Positions 1 through 6,351 of a stretch of DNA of 12,313 nt are shown in pieces (positions within the stretch are counted from its first letter, which is position 1; every line of letters begins with the position of its first letter). The notes under the pieces were generated by a model. That model saw only the letters and a list, made by a program, of their open reading frames with translations. It was not told where the DNA came from and did no database searches. A program made the position numbers and the translations under genes. Source of the stretch: Phycisphaerae bacterium (GTDB lineage Bacteria; Planctomycetota; Phycisphaerae; Sedimentisphaerales; SG8-4); assembly GCA_030603035.1 (NCBI GenBank), contig JAUVYQ010000078.1, forward strand, positions 1 to 12,313, written 5' to 3'.

Positions 1-84
1 CATCGGATTAAGGGTTATCGTGACCTGCCGATTTTAGTTGAGAAATTAAAGGAAGCAGTTGACCAGAAGGAGGCTGTAGCGTAG
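1..84 (+). CDS. C-terminal fragment of an unidentified protein (partial)
   Basis: Frame 1 is open from the window edge to a TAG at 82-84 and gives 27 residues, HRIKGYRDLPILVEKL followed by a charged, Ala-rich tail. The fragment is too short to assign. A basic 'GYRxLPxLVxxL' tail loosely recalls the C-termini of some insertion-sequence transposases, but that is an impression from memory and not a demonstrated match. If it were a transposase, its position 60 nt before a glycosidase gene with no clear N-terminus would suggest that an insertion cut that gene. The body of the gene lies outside the window. Confidence 0.5.
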   Translation, partial: HRIKGYRDLPILVEKLKEAVDQKEAVA

Positions 85-143
85 ATTATGAAACCGTTCC
101 GACCGTATGGTGAATTTCAACGACAAGTGGGACAATCTCAAAG

Positions 144-2315
144 TTGCTGACATGGACACCGAATGCAACGCCACAGACGGCAAGCCGCGTGCGCCAAATC
201 GCGTTGGGCTACACCGGGGAGGACCGCAGTTTCTCCTGGGTCCATCCGGACGGCTACGCGCTCACGTGGACTATCTGCGAGTTGGAGGACCGGCCGGGCT
301 TCACCTTGCGCTCAGAGTTTAAAAACGGATCCGCCGAGAAGGTCCGCTTGCACAACTTCATCCTGTGCCGCACCCCCCGTGACGCTTTCGCGTGTGCGGG
401 CGATCCCGCTTCGTGGTGCCTGAGTACCACCAGCTACTATAGTCGCCGCATCGGGAACTTGGAGCGGGTGCTTCCAAGCGAGGAGGAACTGGCCCGTCAA
501 AAGGCATATCTCGGCCGGGCCCAGTACTCAACACGTGACCCTCGCCGCAAGGATGGTCATTGGCGGGCCTTTCGTGATGTCATAACCCTGTATACGGACA
601 GCAGCCAAAGAGGCCTGACGATGGGGGCCGTTGGCCCACCTGTGTCCGATGTGCGGTTCAATGTAAGGGTCGATCACGGGCGAATGCTGTTGGAGATCCT
701 GGGCACGATGAACGACGTCCTGGTGGACCCCGGCGAGACTCGCAAAAGCGAGCAGATACTGGTCCTGATCAAGCCCTACCGCGAGGCGGTGCAGACAATG
801 TTCCGCTGGATCGCCGAAACCCACGGCTTTCGAACACAGCGCGGGGCCCTCTTCGGCTGGCTCAGCTGGTACGGTCCCTACACAGGCATTACGGCGGATA
901 TTGTTGGCAGGGTGGCGAAGGCTGTCGGCAAGCACCGTGACAGGATTCCGATACAGGTCATTCAGATGGACGACCTGTGGCAGGTTGAACGCGGCGACTG
1001 GCGGGCGCACCCTACAAGATTCCCTGACGGCATGAAGGTCGTGGCCGATGCAATCCGCCAGGCGGGCGCCATTCCGGGGATATGGATGGCCGTGATGAAT
1101 ACCCATGACCCCAAGCCGAAGCACTGGTACCAGGGAAAACCGCGCAAAGATGGCGTAGGCTACATTGACCCCACACACCCGGAGGGGGAGAGATTCATCC
1201 GGGAATCCGTGCGTCGAATGTATCAGGCCGGCTACCGCTACTATAAGTTTGACTTCAATCACATATCGGGCGCCGGCCGCCTTTACAACCCGAAGCTGAC
1301 CCGCGTGCAGGCTATGCGGCACCTGTATGGGATTCTGCGCGAGGAGTTAGGTGAAGACAGCTACATCCTTGCTTGCACCGGCACCGTGCAGCGTTGCCTG
1401 GCGGGTTTCGTGGACGCGGTGCGGGTCGGTTCGGACAGCCCACGCGGGGGCAGGTGGAATACCCCGCCTGCCTTGTCGGATGGATTTCCGCCCGGTCCGG
1501 GTTTGGTTCCAGAATTGATTCGCACGGCCGCGCAGAGCGCCCTGGCCAACGGCATCCTTTTCGCCTGCGACCCGGACGCGACCTTCGCGGTTCGCGAAAC
1601 AAATAACGCGCATGCCTGGGAGAGCTACGTGGGGCTGCTGGGTGGACTGAACATGATTTCAGAGCCCCTGGACAGGACCGAGGTGTTCAGCCCGGGCTCG
1701 CGTGCCATGCACATGGTCGAGATACTCAATCCTCCCGCACCGGACAAGGGCTGGTCGATGAACGGCGGCGTGGACCCATGGCACCGTCAGTTCGGTTTTG
1801 TCGCCGAGAGGCCTTGGGGCAGTTTTGCATCGGTTGCGCTGTACAACACGGACGAGGAGCCGGCCGACGTGGCGCTGAACACCACGGAGTTGGGCGCATT
1901 GGGCGATAAATTCAACGTTTGGTCATTCTGGGATGAAAGGTACGTGGGGCTTGGCAGCGCCGACTTCGCCTCAAGGAACGTGCCCGCGCGCGGGGTGGCC
2001 CTGCTTCGGCTAACCGCCCAGCCGAAGGACCAGGACCAGCCGGTCCTGGTCGGATCAAGCCTGCATTATTCAATGGGCTCGGCCGAGATCAAGGAAGTGC
2101 GACCGTCCGGGTCGGGCATCACAATCGAGTTGAACCCAAAGGCCGGGGCCATCGAGGGGAAGCTCTTCATTTACAGCGCAAATCCGCTGCAACTGAAGGT
2201 GGTCACCGGAGTCAGGGCTTCAGTGGCACCGGCAGGCGACCGCGTGTACGTCGTTCAATTAGAACAGCGCAGCCGTGGCGAACGGCAAGTCCTGAGCCTG
2301 GTGAGCATCGAATGA
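144..2315 (+). CDS. Clan GH-D (GH36-like) alpha-galactosidase, possibly 5'-truncated
   Basis: This 723-residue protein is a likely retaining alpha-galactosidase or related alpha-glycosidase acting on galactosides such as plant oligosaccharides. From the N-terminus it has a beta-sandwich-like region (about 1-225), a TIM barrel and a C-terminal beta-rich domain (from about 590). Barrel landmarks are FGWLSWYGPY near residue 238, the QMDDLW motif with D276/D277, YYKFDF with D370 as presumed nucleophile, and RVGSDS with D431 as presumed acid/base. The 61-residue spacing suits clan GH-D. No signal peptide is visible. The listed start is a TTG without a Shine-Dalgarno site. The frame stays open to 114 but has no ATG, and the only nearby ATGs (88, 107) are in other frames. 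The start is therefore doubtful, and the 5' end may be lost or frameshifted. Base composition is far GC-richer than the neighbours (43 of 60 bases G+C at 1381-1440 versus 28 of 60 at 8641-8700), which suggests recent acquisition. Enzyme class is firm; exact substrate is not. Confidence 0.85.
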   Translation: MLTWTPNATPQTASRVRQIALGYTGEDRSFSWVHPDGYALTWTICELEDRPGFTLRSEFKNGSAEKVRLHNFILCRTPRDAFACAGDPASWCLSTTSYYSRRIGNLERVLPSEEELARQKAYLGRAQYSTRDPRRKDGHWRAFRDVITLYTDSSQRGLTMGAVGPPVSDVRFNVRVDHGRMLLEILGTMNDVLVDPGETRKSEQILVLIKPYREAVQTMFRWIAETHGFRTQRGALFGWLSWYGPYTGITADIVGRVAKAVGKHRDRIPIQVIQMDDLWQVERGDWRAHPTRFPDGMKVVADAIRQAGAIPGIWMAVMNTHDPKPKHWYQGKPRKDGVGYIDPTHPEGERFIRESVRRMYQAGYRYYKFDFNHISGAGRLYNPKLTRVQAMRHLYGILREELGEDSYILACTGTVQRCLAGFVDAVRVGSDSPRGGRWNTPPALSDGFPPGPGLVPELIRTAAQSALANGILFACDPDATFAVRETNNAHAWESYVGLLGGLNMISEPLDRTEVFSPGSRAMHMVEILNPPAPDKGWSMNGGVDPWHRQFGFVAERPWGSFASVALYNTDEEPADVALNTTELGALGDKFNVWSFWDERYVGLGSADFASRNVPARGVALLRLTAQPKDQDQPVLVGSSLHYSMGSAEIKEVRPSGSGITIELNPKAGAIEGKLFIYSANPLQLKVVTGVRASVAPAGDRVYVVQLEQRSRGERQVLSLVSIE

Positions 2316-2481
2316 GCCTGAACACAACCAGTTCGAAAAAGGGCTGAGAGTTATTGTCAAGAGTTGTGTATGGAAGAATGATCAGGCGGCAGGTTTAAGC
2401 CCAAAAACCAGGCGGACATCAACAAAGATGGTGAAGAATTGGAGGGATTCTTCGAGCCGAGCCTGTCGCTTGAAAAAAACA

Positions 2482-2510
2482 TTGACGTTGCTGATTTTTT
2501 GAGATATATT
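2482..2510 (+). promoter_or_regulatory. Candidate sigma70-type promoter
   Basis: TTGACG (2482-2487) and TATATT (2505-2510) are separated by exactly 17 nt, close to the bacterial housekeeping consensus. Transcription would start near 2517, leaving an untranslated leader of about 140 nt before the SDR gene that contains the 12-bp inverted repeat. No other good promoter is visible in this gap. The call rests only on motif similarity. Confidence 0.45.
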
Positions 2511-2529
2511 GTGCAATGAAAAGAAATTT

Positions 2530-2574
2530 GGGTATTTTGATGTTGGGTGCGTTTCCAATAGTATCAAAATACCC
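2530..2574. repeat. Perfect 12-bp inverted repeat (stem-loop)
   Basis: GGGTATTTTGAT (2530-2541) is matched exactly by its reverse complement ATCAAAATACCC (2563-2574), with a 21-nt loop. Inside the loop TTGG (2543-2546) and CCAA (2554-2557) could pair again. No T-run follows, so it does not look like a simple intrinsic terminator. It could be a leader hairpin for the SDR transcript, a repressor operator or a mobile-element remnant. The sequence does not decide between these. Confidence 0.6.
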
Positions 2575-2588
2575 CTGAACGGTTACAA

Positions 2589-2609
2589 AGTTTTAAGTTT
2601 AAAGTTTCC
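2589..2609 (-). repeat. Single unit of the ACTTTAAACTTAAA repeat family
   Basis: The plus strand reads AGTTTTAAGTTTAAAGTTTCC. This has the same sequence and ends as the second arm of the inverted pair in the SEC-C gene (4257-4291), but lacks one 14-bp unit. The differing unit number shows that this family expands and contracts in 14-bp (2x7) steps. Here it lies in a non-coding gap. Confidence 0.6.
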
Positions 2610-2657
2610 CTATACTCAACCCTTGGTAAAACCGGTGAGTTTGTGTAAATTACTAAA

Positions 2658-3419
2658 ATGATTTACGAAGACCTCGAAGGCAAAAAGGTTTTAGTTACCG
2701 GCTCCAGCAGCGGAATCGGCGCCGCAACAGCAGTTTTGTTTAGCCGGCAGGGCTGCTTTGTCGGAGCCCACTACTTCAGGACAAAAGACGGTGCGGAAAA
2801 AACCCTTGAGCAGGTGAAGCAAAATAGCGATGGTCTTTTACTTTGTGCCGACGTCCGTGACGAAAAGCAGGTTCACGAAATGGTCGAGCAGTTCGCCAGA
2901 GAGGCCGGCGGCATCGATATACTTGTCAATAATGCCGGTTCGCTTATTGACAGGCAGCCATTTGAAACCGCAACCGTGGATTATCACGACGATGTATATG
3001 CCACCAACGTCCGCAGCGTACTTTTGGTAACGAGGTCGGCCTTGCCGTATCTGAAAAAGAGCAGAGGTAATATTGTCAATATCGGTTCAGTTGCCGGCCA
3101 TCATGGCGGAGGTAACGGCTCAGGAATTTACGCAGGTGCAAAAGCCGCCGTTGCCACTGAGACTATTTCTATGGCAAAGGAATTTGCTCCATACGGCATC
3201 CGGGTCAACAGCGTCCTGCCCGGCTTTATTGAGACACGTTTCCACGAGCGGTTTAGTCCACCACAGCGCTGGAAAGAAGTTGCCGAACAAACCCCGCTCG
3301 GCAGAAACGGTACCGCCGAGGACATAGCAAAGGTGGTACTGTTCCTCGCAAGCGAGGCAGCCGGCTTTATCACCGGCGAATATATCGCCGTAAATGGCGG
3401 CCTGTATATGCGAGCGTAA
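2658..3419 (+). CDS. SDR family NAD(P)-dependent oxidoreductase (FabG-like)
   Basis: This is a complete 253-residue classical short-chain dehydrogenase/reductase, a cytoplasmic Rossmann enzyme of normal family length. It shows the cofactor motif TGSSSGIG (residues 14-21), the NNAG motif, the catalytic Ser144 in NIGSVAG, Tyr158 and Lys162 in YAGAK, and the usual C-terminal ending FITGEYIAVNGG. Family members reduce or oxidise carbonyl or hydroxyl groups, including 3-oxoacyl-ACP reductase and sugar or polyol dehydrogenases. The substrate cannot be read from the sequence and no fatty-acid genes adjoin it. ATG 2658 is the first possible start because an in-frame TAA lies 12 nt upstream. No Shine-Dalgarno site is apparent. 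A REP-like hairpin follows the stop by about 55 nt. Confidence 0.9.
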   Translation: MIYEDLEGKKVLVTGSSSGIGAATAVLFSRQGCFVGAHYFRTKDGAEKTLEQVKQNSDGLLLCADVRDEKQVHEMVEQFAREAGGIDILVNNAGSLIDRQPFETATVDYHDDVYATNVRSVLLVTRSALPYLKKSRGNIVNIGSVAGHHGGGNGSGIYAGAKAAVATETISMAKEFAPYGIRVNSVLPGFIETRFHERFSPPQRWKEVAEQTPLGRNGTAEDIAKVVLFLASEAAGFITGEYIAVNGGLYMRA

Positions 3420-3473
3420 AAAAAAACAATCCTTGCGGTCCACGGCTCTTTTTGGTATATAAGTGCCTGGTAA

Positions 3474-3497
3474 TGCCAAGAGGCATCCCTTTCGGGA
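3474..3497 (+). repeat. REP-like double-hairpin element, copy A
   Basis: Two adjacent small hairpins, TGCC-AAGA-GGCA (3474-3485) and TCCC-TTTC-GGGA (3486-3497), form an intergenic element between the SDR and SEC-C genes. Its left half is the same as copy C at 4438 and, inverted, copy B at 3743. The intergenic position would allow a role in transcript ends or mRNA stability, but there is no T-run. Confidence 0.6.
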
Positions 3498-3530
3498 CAA
3501 AAGAAATCATAACCGTTCAGGTCCACAATT

Positions 3531-4355
3531 ATGAAAGAATATTCCGAATTAGTAAATAGATACAAGAAATTTCGAAAGCTAAACCGGAAATTGCACAGTA
3601 TCTTGACTCATAAGGTATCCAAGAAAGCAATCCAAGAATGTGGGCGAAAATTGGGTATTATGAAGGGCGACACCTTTGTTTTTCGAGATATGGATGAGAC
3701 TGCCGTTCTAATGGACTACTGTATCTATGACTATTATGAGAACTCCCAGGGGGGATGCCCCTTGGCAGGCTCAAATGCCGTATCTCGGTATATAGCGGAG
3801 TCTCCGCCCGTCCCCGGTTCAGATGAGTATGTAGTGCTCAAAGCGATGTCGGAATCGTTTTATACACTCGTACAGGTTGAGCATGTCGCCGAGGGAGTTG
3901 GAGCTCAGGCCGACGACCTATTAGGCGATAGAAGTTTTCTGATTATAGATATGGGACTCGGTAAAACGGCGGTCAAAGGTCTTGTAATTGCCACAAGGCT
4001 CCTGCCTTTTGAAGATTTCACTATGACTTCCGGCGCGGCTCTTCCTGTAGACCCTGAGATAGTCGAAGAAATCTTCCCCCGCACCAAAAAGCCGACTTCG
4101 CTGCGCTCCGTTTTTGGTGCGGGGATAATTCAGCAGTTTGGCAGTGAGGACGCCGGAAACTTTAAACTTAAAACTTTAAACTTAAAACTTCTTGATATGC
4201 AACAAAGAGCTGATTTAATGACCACAATTATTCGTTTGTGTCTGGGGGAGGAAGGAAGTTTTAAGTTTAAAGCTTTAAGTTTAAAATTTCCTAACGAACC
4301 CTGCCCCTGCGGTAGTGGCAAAAAATACAAGCGTTGCTGTGGTCGAATGATTTGA
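3531..4355 (+). CDS. Hypothetical protein with C-terminal SEC-C zinc-binding motif, carrying repeat insertions
   Basis: This 274-residue protein starts at ATG 3531 without a clear Shine-Dalgarno site. Its only recognisable part is the C-terminal SEC-C motif PCPCGSGKKYKRCCG, with Cys258, Cys260, Cys269 and Cys270 as zinc ligands, of the type found at the end of SecA and many unrelated proteins. The N-terminal part is basic and probably helical (about 1-55). The middle has no motif I recognise and no signal peptide or membrane segment. Three stretches come from repeats: NSQGGCPLAG is REP-like copy B, and NFKLKTLNLKL and SFKFKALSLKF are the two arms of a 34-bp inverted repeat. All keep the frame. 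The second arm sits directly before the SEC-C motif and acts as a linker. Function is unknown. Confidence 0.75.
   Translation: MKEYSELVNRYKKFRKLNRKLHSILTHKVSKKAIQECGRKLGIMKGDTFVFRDMDETAVLMDYCIYDYYENSQGGCPLAGSNAVSRYIAESPPVPGSDEYVVLKAMSESFYTLVQVEHVAEGVGAQADDLLGDRSFLIIDMGLGKTAVKGLVIATRLLPFEDFTMTSGAALPVDPEIVEEIFPRTKKPTSLRSVFGAGIIQQFGSEDAGNFKLKTLNLKLLDMQQRADLMTTIIRLCLGEEGSFKFKALSLKFPNEPCPCGSGKKYKRCCGRMI
3743..3768 (-). repeat. REP-like element, copy B, inside the SEC-C gene
   Basis: This is a 26-bp copy in inverted orientation. Its reverse complement differs from copy C (4438-4463) at only one base (G for A in CCAAGAGGCA). It is read in frame as part of the SEC-C protein. Near-identity of two copies 670 bp apart, one coding and one not, points to recent dispersal rather than protein-level constraint. 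Confidence 0.75.
4156..4290. repeat. 34-bp inverted repeat pair built from 14-bp units, within the SEC-C gene
   Basis: The left arm (4156-4189) holds two tandem ACTTTAAACTTAAA units. The right arm (4257-4290) is its reverse complement with 2 mismatches in 34. The arms enclose 67 bp (4190-4256). Because the sequence is close to symmetric, both arms are read as similar FKxKxLxLK peptides. The transcript could fold into a long AU-rich hairpin. Confidence 0.8.
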
Positions 4356-4437
4356 TGAAAGACAACTAAAGAATGCCTAATGAATTGAAAGCCGAATTAT
4401 CGACCTGGCAATGCAACGAGTCAAGAACATAGGGAGA

Positions 4438-4463
4438 CTGCCAAGAGGCATCCCCCCTGGGAG
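4438..4463 (+). repeat. REP-like element, copy C, at the 5' end of recJ
   Basis: This starts CTGCCAAGAGGCATC and ends CCCTGGGAG. It contains the TGCC-AAGA-GGCA hairpin of copy A and differs from the reverse complement of copy B at one base. It lies just before the recJ start, and its last five bases can act as the Shine-Dalgarno site. Confidence 0.75.
4459..4463 (+). promoter_or_regulatory. Ribosome binding site for recJ supplied by a REP-like repeat
   Basis: GGGAG ends 8 nt before ATG 4472, which is good Shine-Dalgarno spacing. This supports ATG 4472 over the later in-frame ATGs at 4490 and 4511. The bases are the right end of REP-like copy C, so the repeat appears to have given recJ its present translation start. 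Confidence 0.45.
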
Positions 4464-4471
4464 AACTCTCG

Positions 4472-6310
4472 ATGCGACTTTCTGCACGGATGCAAAATAC
4501 CGGATACCGGATGCCCGATACTCGATACTCGCGAATCGGGAATCGAAAATCGAGAATCCGCCAAGGGGCGTCCTGCGGAGAGAATCGAGAATGGGTAATC
4601 CAGCCCCCGGACCGTCGCTCTGCCCAGCTTGCCAAGTCGCTAAGGGTTTCGCCTCTTTTAGCACAGGTTTTAATCAATCGCGGCGTAACCGATTCCCGCG
4701 CCGGTGCCGTTTTCCTCAGGCCGAAACTGACGGAGCTTATCCAGCCCGGCCAAATGCCGGGGGTCAAAACAGCAGTCCGACGGTTAAAGCGGGCTATTAG
4801 AAACAAGGAAAAAATCACCGTCTATGGCGACTATGATGTGGACGGCATTACAGGCGTCTCAATTCTCTGGCAGATTCTAACATTGCTCGGTGCCGATGTT
4901 GATTACTATATCCCTCATCGAATCGATGAAGGCTATGGCCTGAACGAAGAAGCCGTCCAGGCACTGGCGAAATCCGGCAGCAAACTCTTAATCACCGTTG
5001 ACTGTGGTGTTACGGCATTTAGCTCCGCCGAACTTGCCGGGCAATTAGGTCTTGAGTTGATAATTACCGACCATCACCAGCCCGAGTCCGAGCTGCCTAA
5101 AGCCGTTGCCATTGTGCATCCTGCGCTGGAAAAATCCTACGCCAACCAGGATTCATCCGGTTCAATGGTCGCCTTTAAGCTGGCCTGGGCGATGGCAAAT
5201 GAATTCAACGCAGGTCGAAAACTTGAACCGGCATTGCGTGAATTTATGATAAATGCAACGAGCCTGGCAGCGATGGGAACCATCGCCGATATTGTGGACA
5301 TGCGAGGTGAAAACAGGGTTCTGACAAGCTATGGACTTAAAACCTTGCCGCAGTGCAAACTCTCCGGTATCCAGGCCTTGATTGCCTCGGCCGGACTGAC
5401 AGGCCAGGGACTCGATAGTTTCCACATCGGCTTTCGGCTTGCACCAATGCTCAACGCAGCAGGGCGAATGGGACACGCACGATTAGCCGTGGAGCTTTTG
5501 ACCAGCAGTAGCCAGGTCCGCTCGATGCAAATAGCCGAATATCTCAAAGAGCAAAACGGCCGGCGCCAGCAGTGTGAGCGGAAGATATTCGAGCAGGCCT
5601 GCCAGATGATAGTCCAGCTCGGCCTGAACCACCCCGAGCGGAAGACCATTGTGCTTGCAAGCGAAAACTGGCACACCGGCGTAATAGGCATTGTGGCCTC
5701 GAGAATAGTGGAAAAATTCTATCGTCCAACGATTATGATTAACAACGCCAGCCCCGCAGATGGCATCGCTCAAGGTTCCGCCCGCTCAATTCCAGGATTC
5801 TGTTTGCTCAGCGCAATCAGAGCCTGCTCACAGCATTTAATTGAATTCGGCGGCCACGAAATGGCAGCCGGCATGACTATCGAAACCCAGAAGATAGACC
5901 AATTCGCAGCCGAATTCGAGGCCTATGCGAAGCAAAACTTGAGCGAAAATGATGTGGTCGCCAAACTTCACATCGACGCAGTGGCCAAATTGGGTGAATT
6001 TCGTAAAGAAACCGTCAGCGAACTGCAAATGCTTGGCCCATTTGGCCAGGGCAATCCCAGGCCGATTTTCGCAACGAAGGGCGTTCGTCTTGCCTCCCCA
6101 CCGAGAAAGGTCGGCACAAGGGGCGAACACTTGCAACTTGCCATAACCGACAATACAACCGCAATCCGCTGCATCGGCTTCCGCTTCGGAAAATTGGAGA
6201 AGAAGCTGCTTGAACACGAGTTCTTCAATGTCGCCTATCAGCCGCAGATTAATACCTATGACGGAAACAGCAATGTCGAATTTGTCCTGGCTGATATACA
6301 GTTTGAATAG
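4472..6310 (+). CDS. recJ: Single-stranded-DNA-specific exonuclease RecJ
   Basis: This 612-residue RecJ is a cytoplasmic Mn/Mg-dependent 5'-3' single-strand DNA exonuclease of recombination and mismatch repair. The DHH phosphoesterase domain has DYDVDG (D120, D122, D124), the TVDCG motif and the DHH motif (D200-H202). The DHHA1 domain has GGHEMAAG (G460-H462), followed by a C-terminal OB-like domain (about 500-612) ending in VEFVLADIQ. The family-like N-terminus only begins around REWVIQPPD (residue 39 on). Residues 1-38 are translated heptamer and REP-like repeats (4494-4580), rich in Arg and without homology to RecJ. No start codon lies between the repeats and the conserved part, so translation must begin inside the repeat block, best at ATG 4472 with GGGAG 8 nt upstream. 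The stop lies 26 nt before the converging minus-strand stop. Confidence 0.93.
   Translation: MRLSARMQNTGYRMPDTRYSRIGNRKSRIRQGASCGENREWVIQPPDRRSAQLAKSLRVSPLLAQVLINRGVTDSRAGAVFLRPKLTELIQPGQMPGVKTAVRRLKRAIRNKEKITVYGDYDVDGITGVSILWQILTLLGADVDYYIPHRIDEGYGLNEEAVQALAKSGSKLLITVDCGVTAFSSAELAGQLGLELIITDHHQPESELPKAVAIVHPALEKSYANQDSSGSMVAFKLAWAMANEFNAGRKLEPALREFMINATSLAAMGTIADIVDMRGENRVLTSYGLKTLPQCKLSGIQALIASAGLTGQGLDSFHIGFRLAPMLNAAGRMGHARLAVELLTSSSQVRSMQIAEYLKEQNGRRQQCERKIFEQACQMIVQLGLNHPERKTIVLASENWHTGVIGIVASRIVEKFYRPTIMINNASPADGIAQGSARSIPGFCLLSAIRACSQHLIEFGGHEMAAGMTIETQKIDQFAAEFEAYAKQNLSENDVVAKLHIDAVAKLGEFRKETVSELQMLGPFGQGNPRPIFATKGVRLASPPRKVGTRGEHLQLAITDNTTAIRCIGFRFGKLEKKLLEHEFFNVAYQPQINTYDGNSNVEFVLADIQFE
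4494..4557 (+). repeat. Degenerate heptamer array in the recJ 5' end
   Basis: The tract can be read as consecutive heptamers: CGGATAC, CGGATGC, CCGATAC, TCGATAC, one 8-base step, then CGGGAAT, CGAAAAT and CGAGAAT. After REP-like copy D it resumes with CGAGAAT and GGGTAAT (4586-4599). It encodes the Arg/Ser-rich RecJ residues from about 8 to 29. Confidence 0.7.
4558..4580 (+). repeat. REP-like element, divergent copy D, inside recJ
   Basis: This starts CCGCCAAGGGGCGTCC and ends TGCGGAG. The CGCCAAGGGGCG part keeps the stem-loop of copies A and C with compensating changes (CGCC/GGCG for TGCC/GGCA), which suggests that the fold is kept. It lies in the same orientation as copy C, so two REP-like copies bracket the heptamer array. 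Confidence 0.5.
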
Positions 6311-6323
6311 GACTCTTGACAAA

Positions 6324-6351
6324 TCAAAGTTCAACGTCAAAAGTCAAAATA
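6324..6351 (+). repeat. Heptamer tract at the recJ / transglutaminase gene junction
   Basis: TCAAAGT, TCAACGT, CAAAAGT and CAAAATA follow one another with a 7-bp step. The tract fills the gap between two converging genes and supplies the TGA stop (6339-6337) and last residues of the minus-strand gene. Confidence 0.5.

Larger units (their letters stand above)
2316..2657 (+). other. Non-coding region between the glycosidase and the SDR gene
   Basis: These 342 bases hold no convincing gene. They contain a candidate sigma70-type promoter (2482-2510), a perfect inverted repeat (2530-2574) and one AT-rich repeat unit (2589-2609). A 20-codon ORF, MKRNLGILMLGAFPIVSKYP, starts at 2516 just after the promoter. 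It overlaps the inverted repeat, has no Shine-Dalgarno site and is probably fortuitous. A minus-strand 61-codon frame (2567-2382) has no recognisable motif. The base composition here is already AT-rich like the downstream genes, so the GC-rich block ends with the glycosidase stop. Confidence 0.6.

Noticed and set aside
528..1322. Long minus-strand frame (264 codons) inside the glycosidase gene
   Set aside because: It is a GC-rich antisense shadow without any recognisable domain, while the plus strand encodes clear GH-D motifs.
2382..2567. Minus-strand 61-codon frame upstream of the SDR gene, considered as a transposase remnant
   Set aside because: No motif supports it, and it overlaps the inverted repeat and the candidate promoter.
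2516..2578. 20-codon ORF after the candidate promoter, considered as a leader peptide
   Set aside because: It has no ribosome site and no regulatory codon run. Its sequence is dictated largely by the inverted repeat.
4373..4432. 19-codon ORF MPNELKAELSTWQCNESRT before recJ, in the recJ frame, considered as the old recJ start
   Set aside because: It ends in a TAG and does not resemble a RecJ N-terminus. It may be debris from before the repeat insertion, but nothing proves it.
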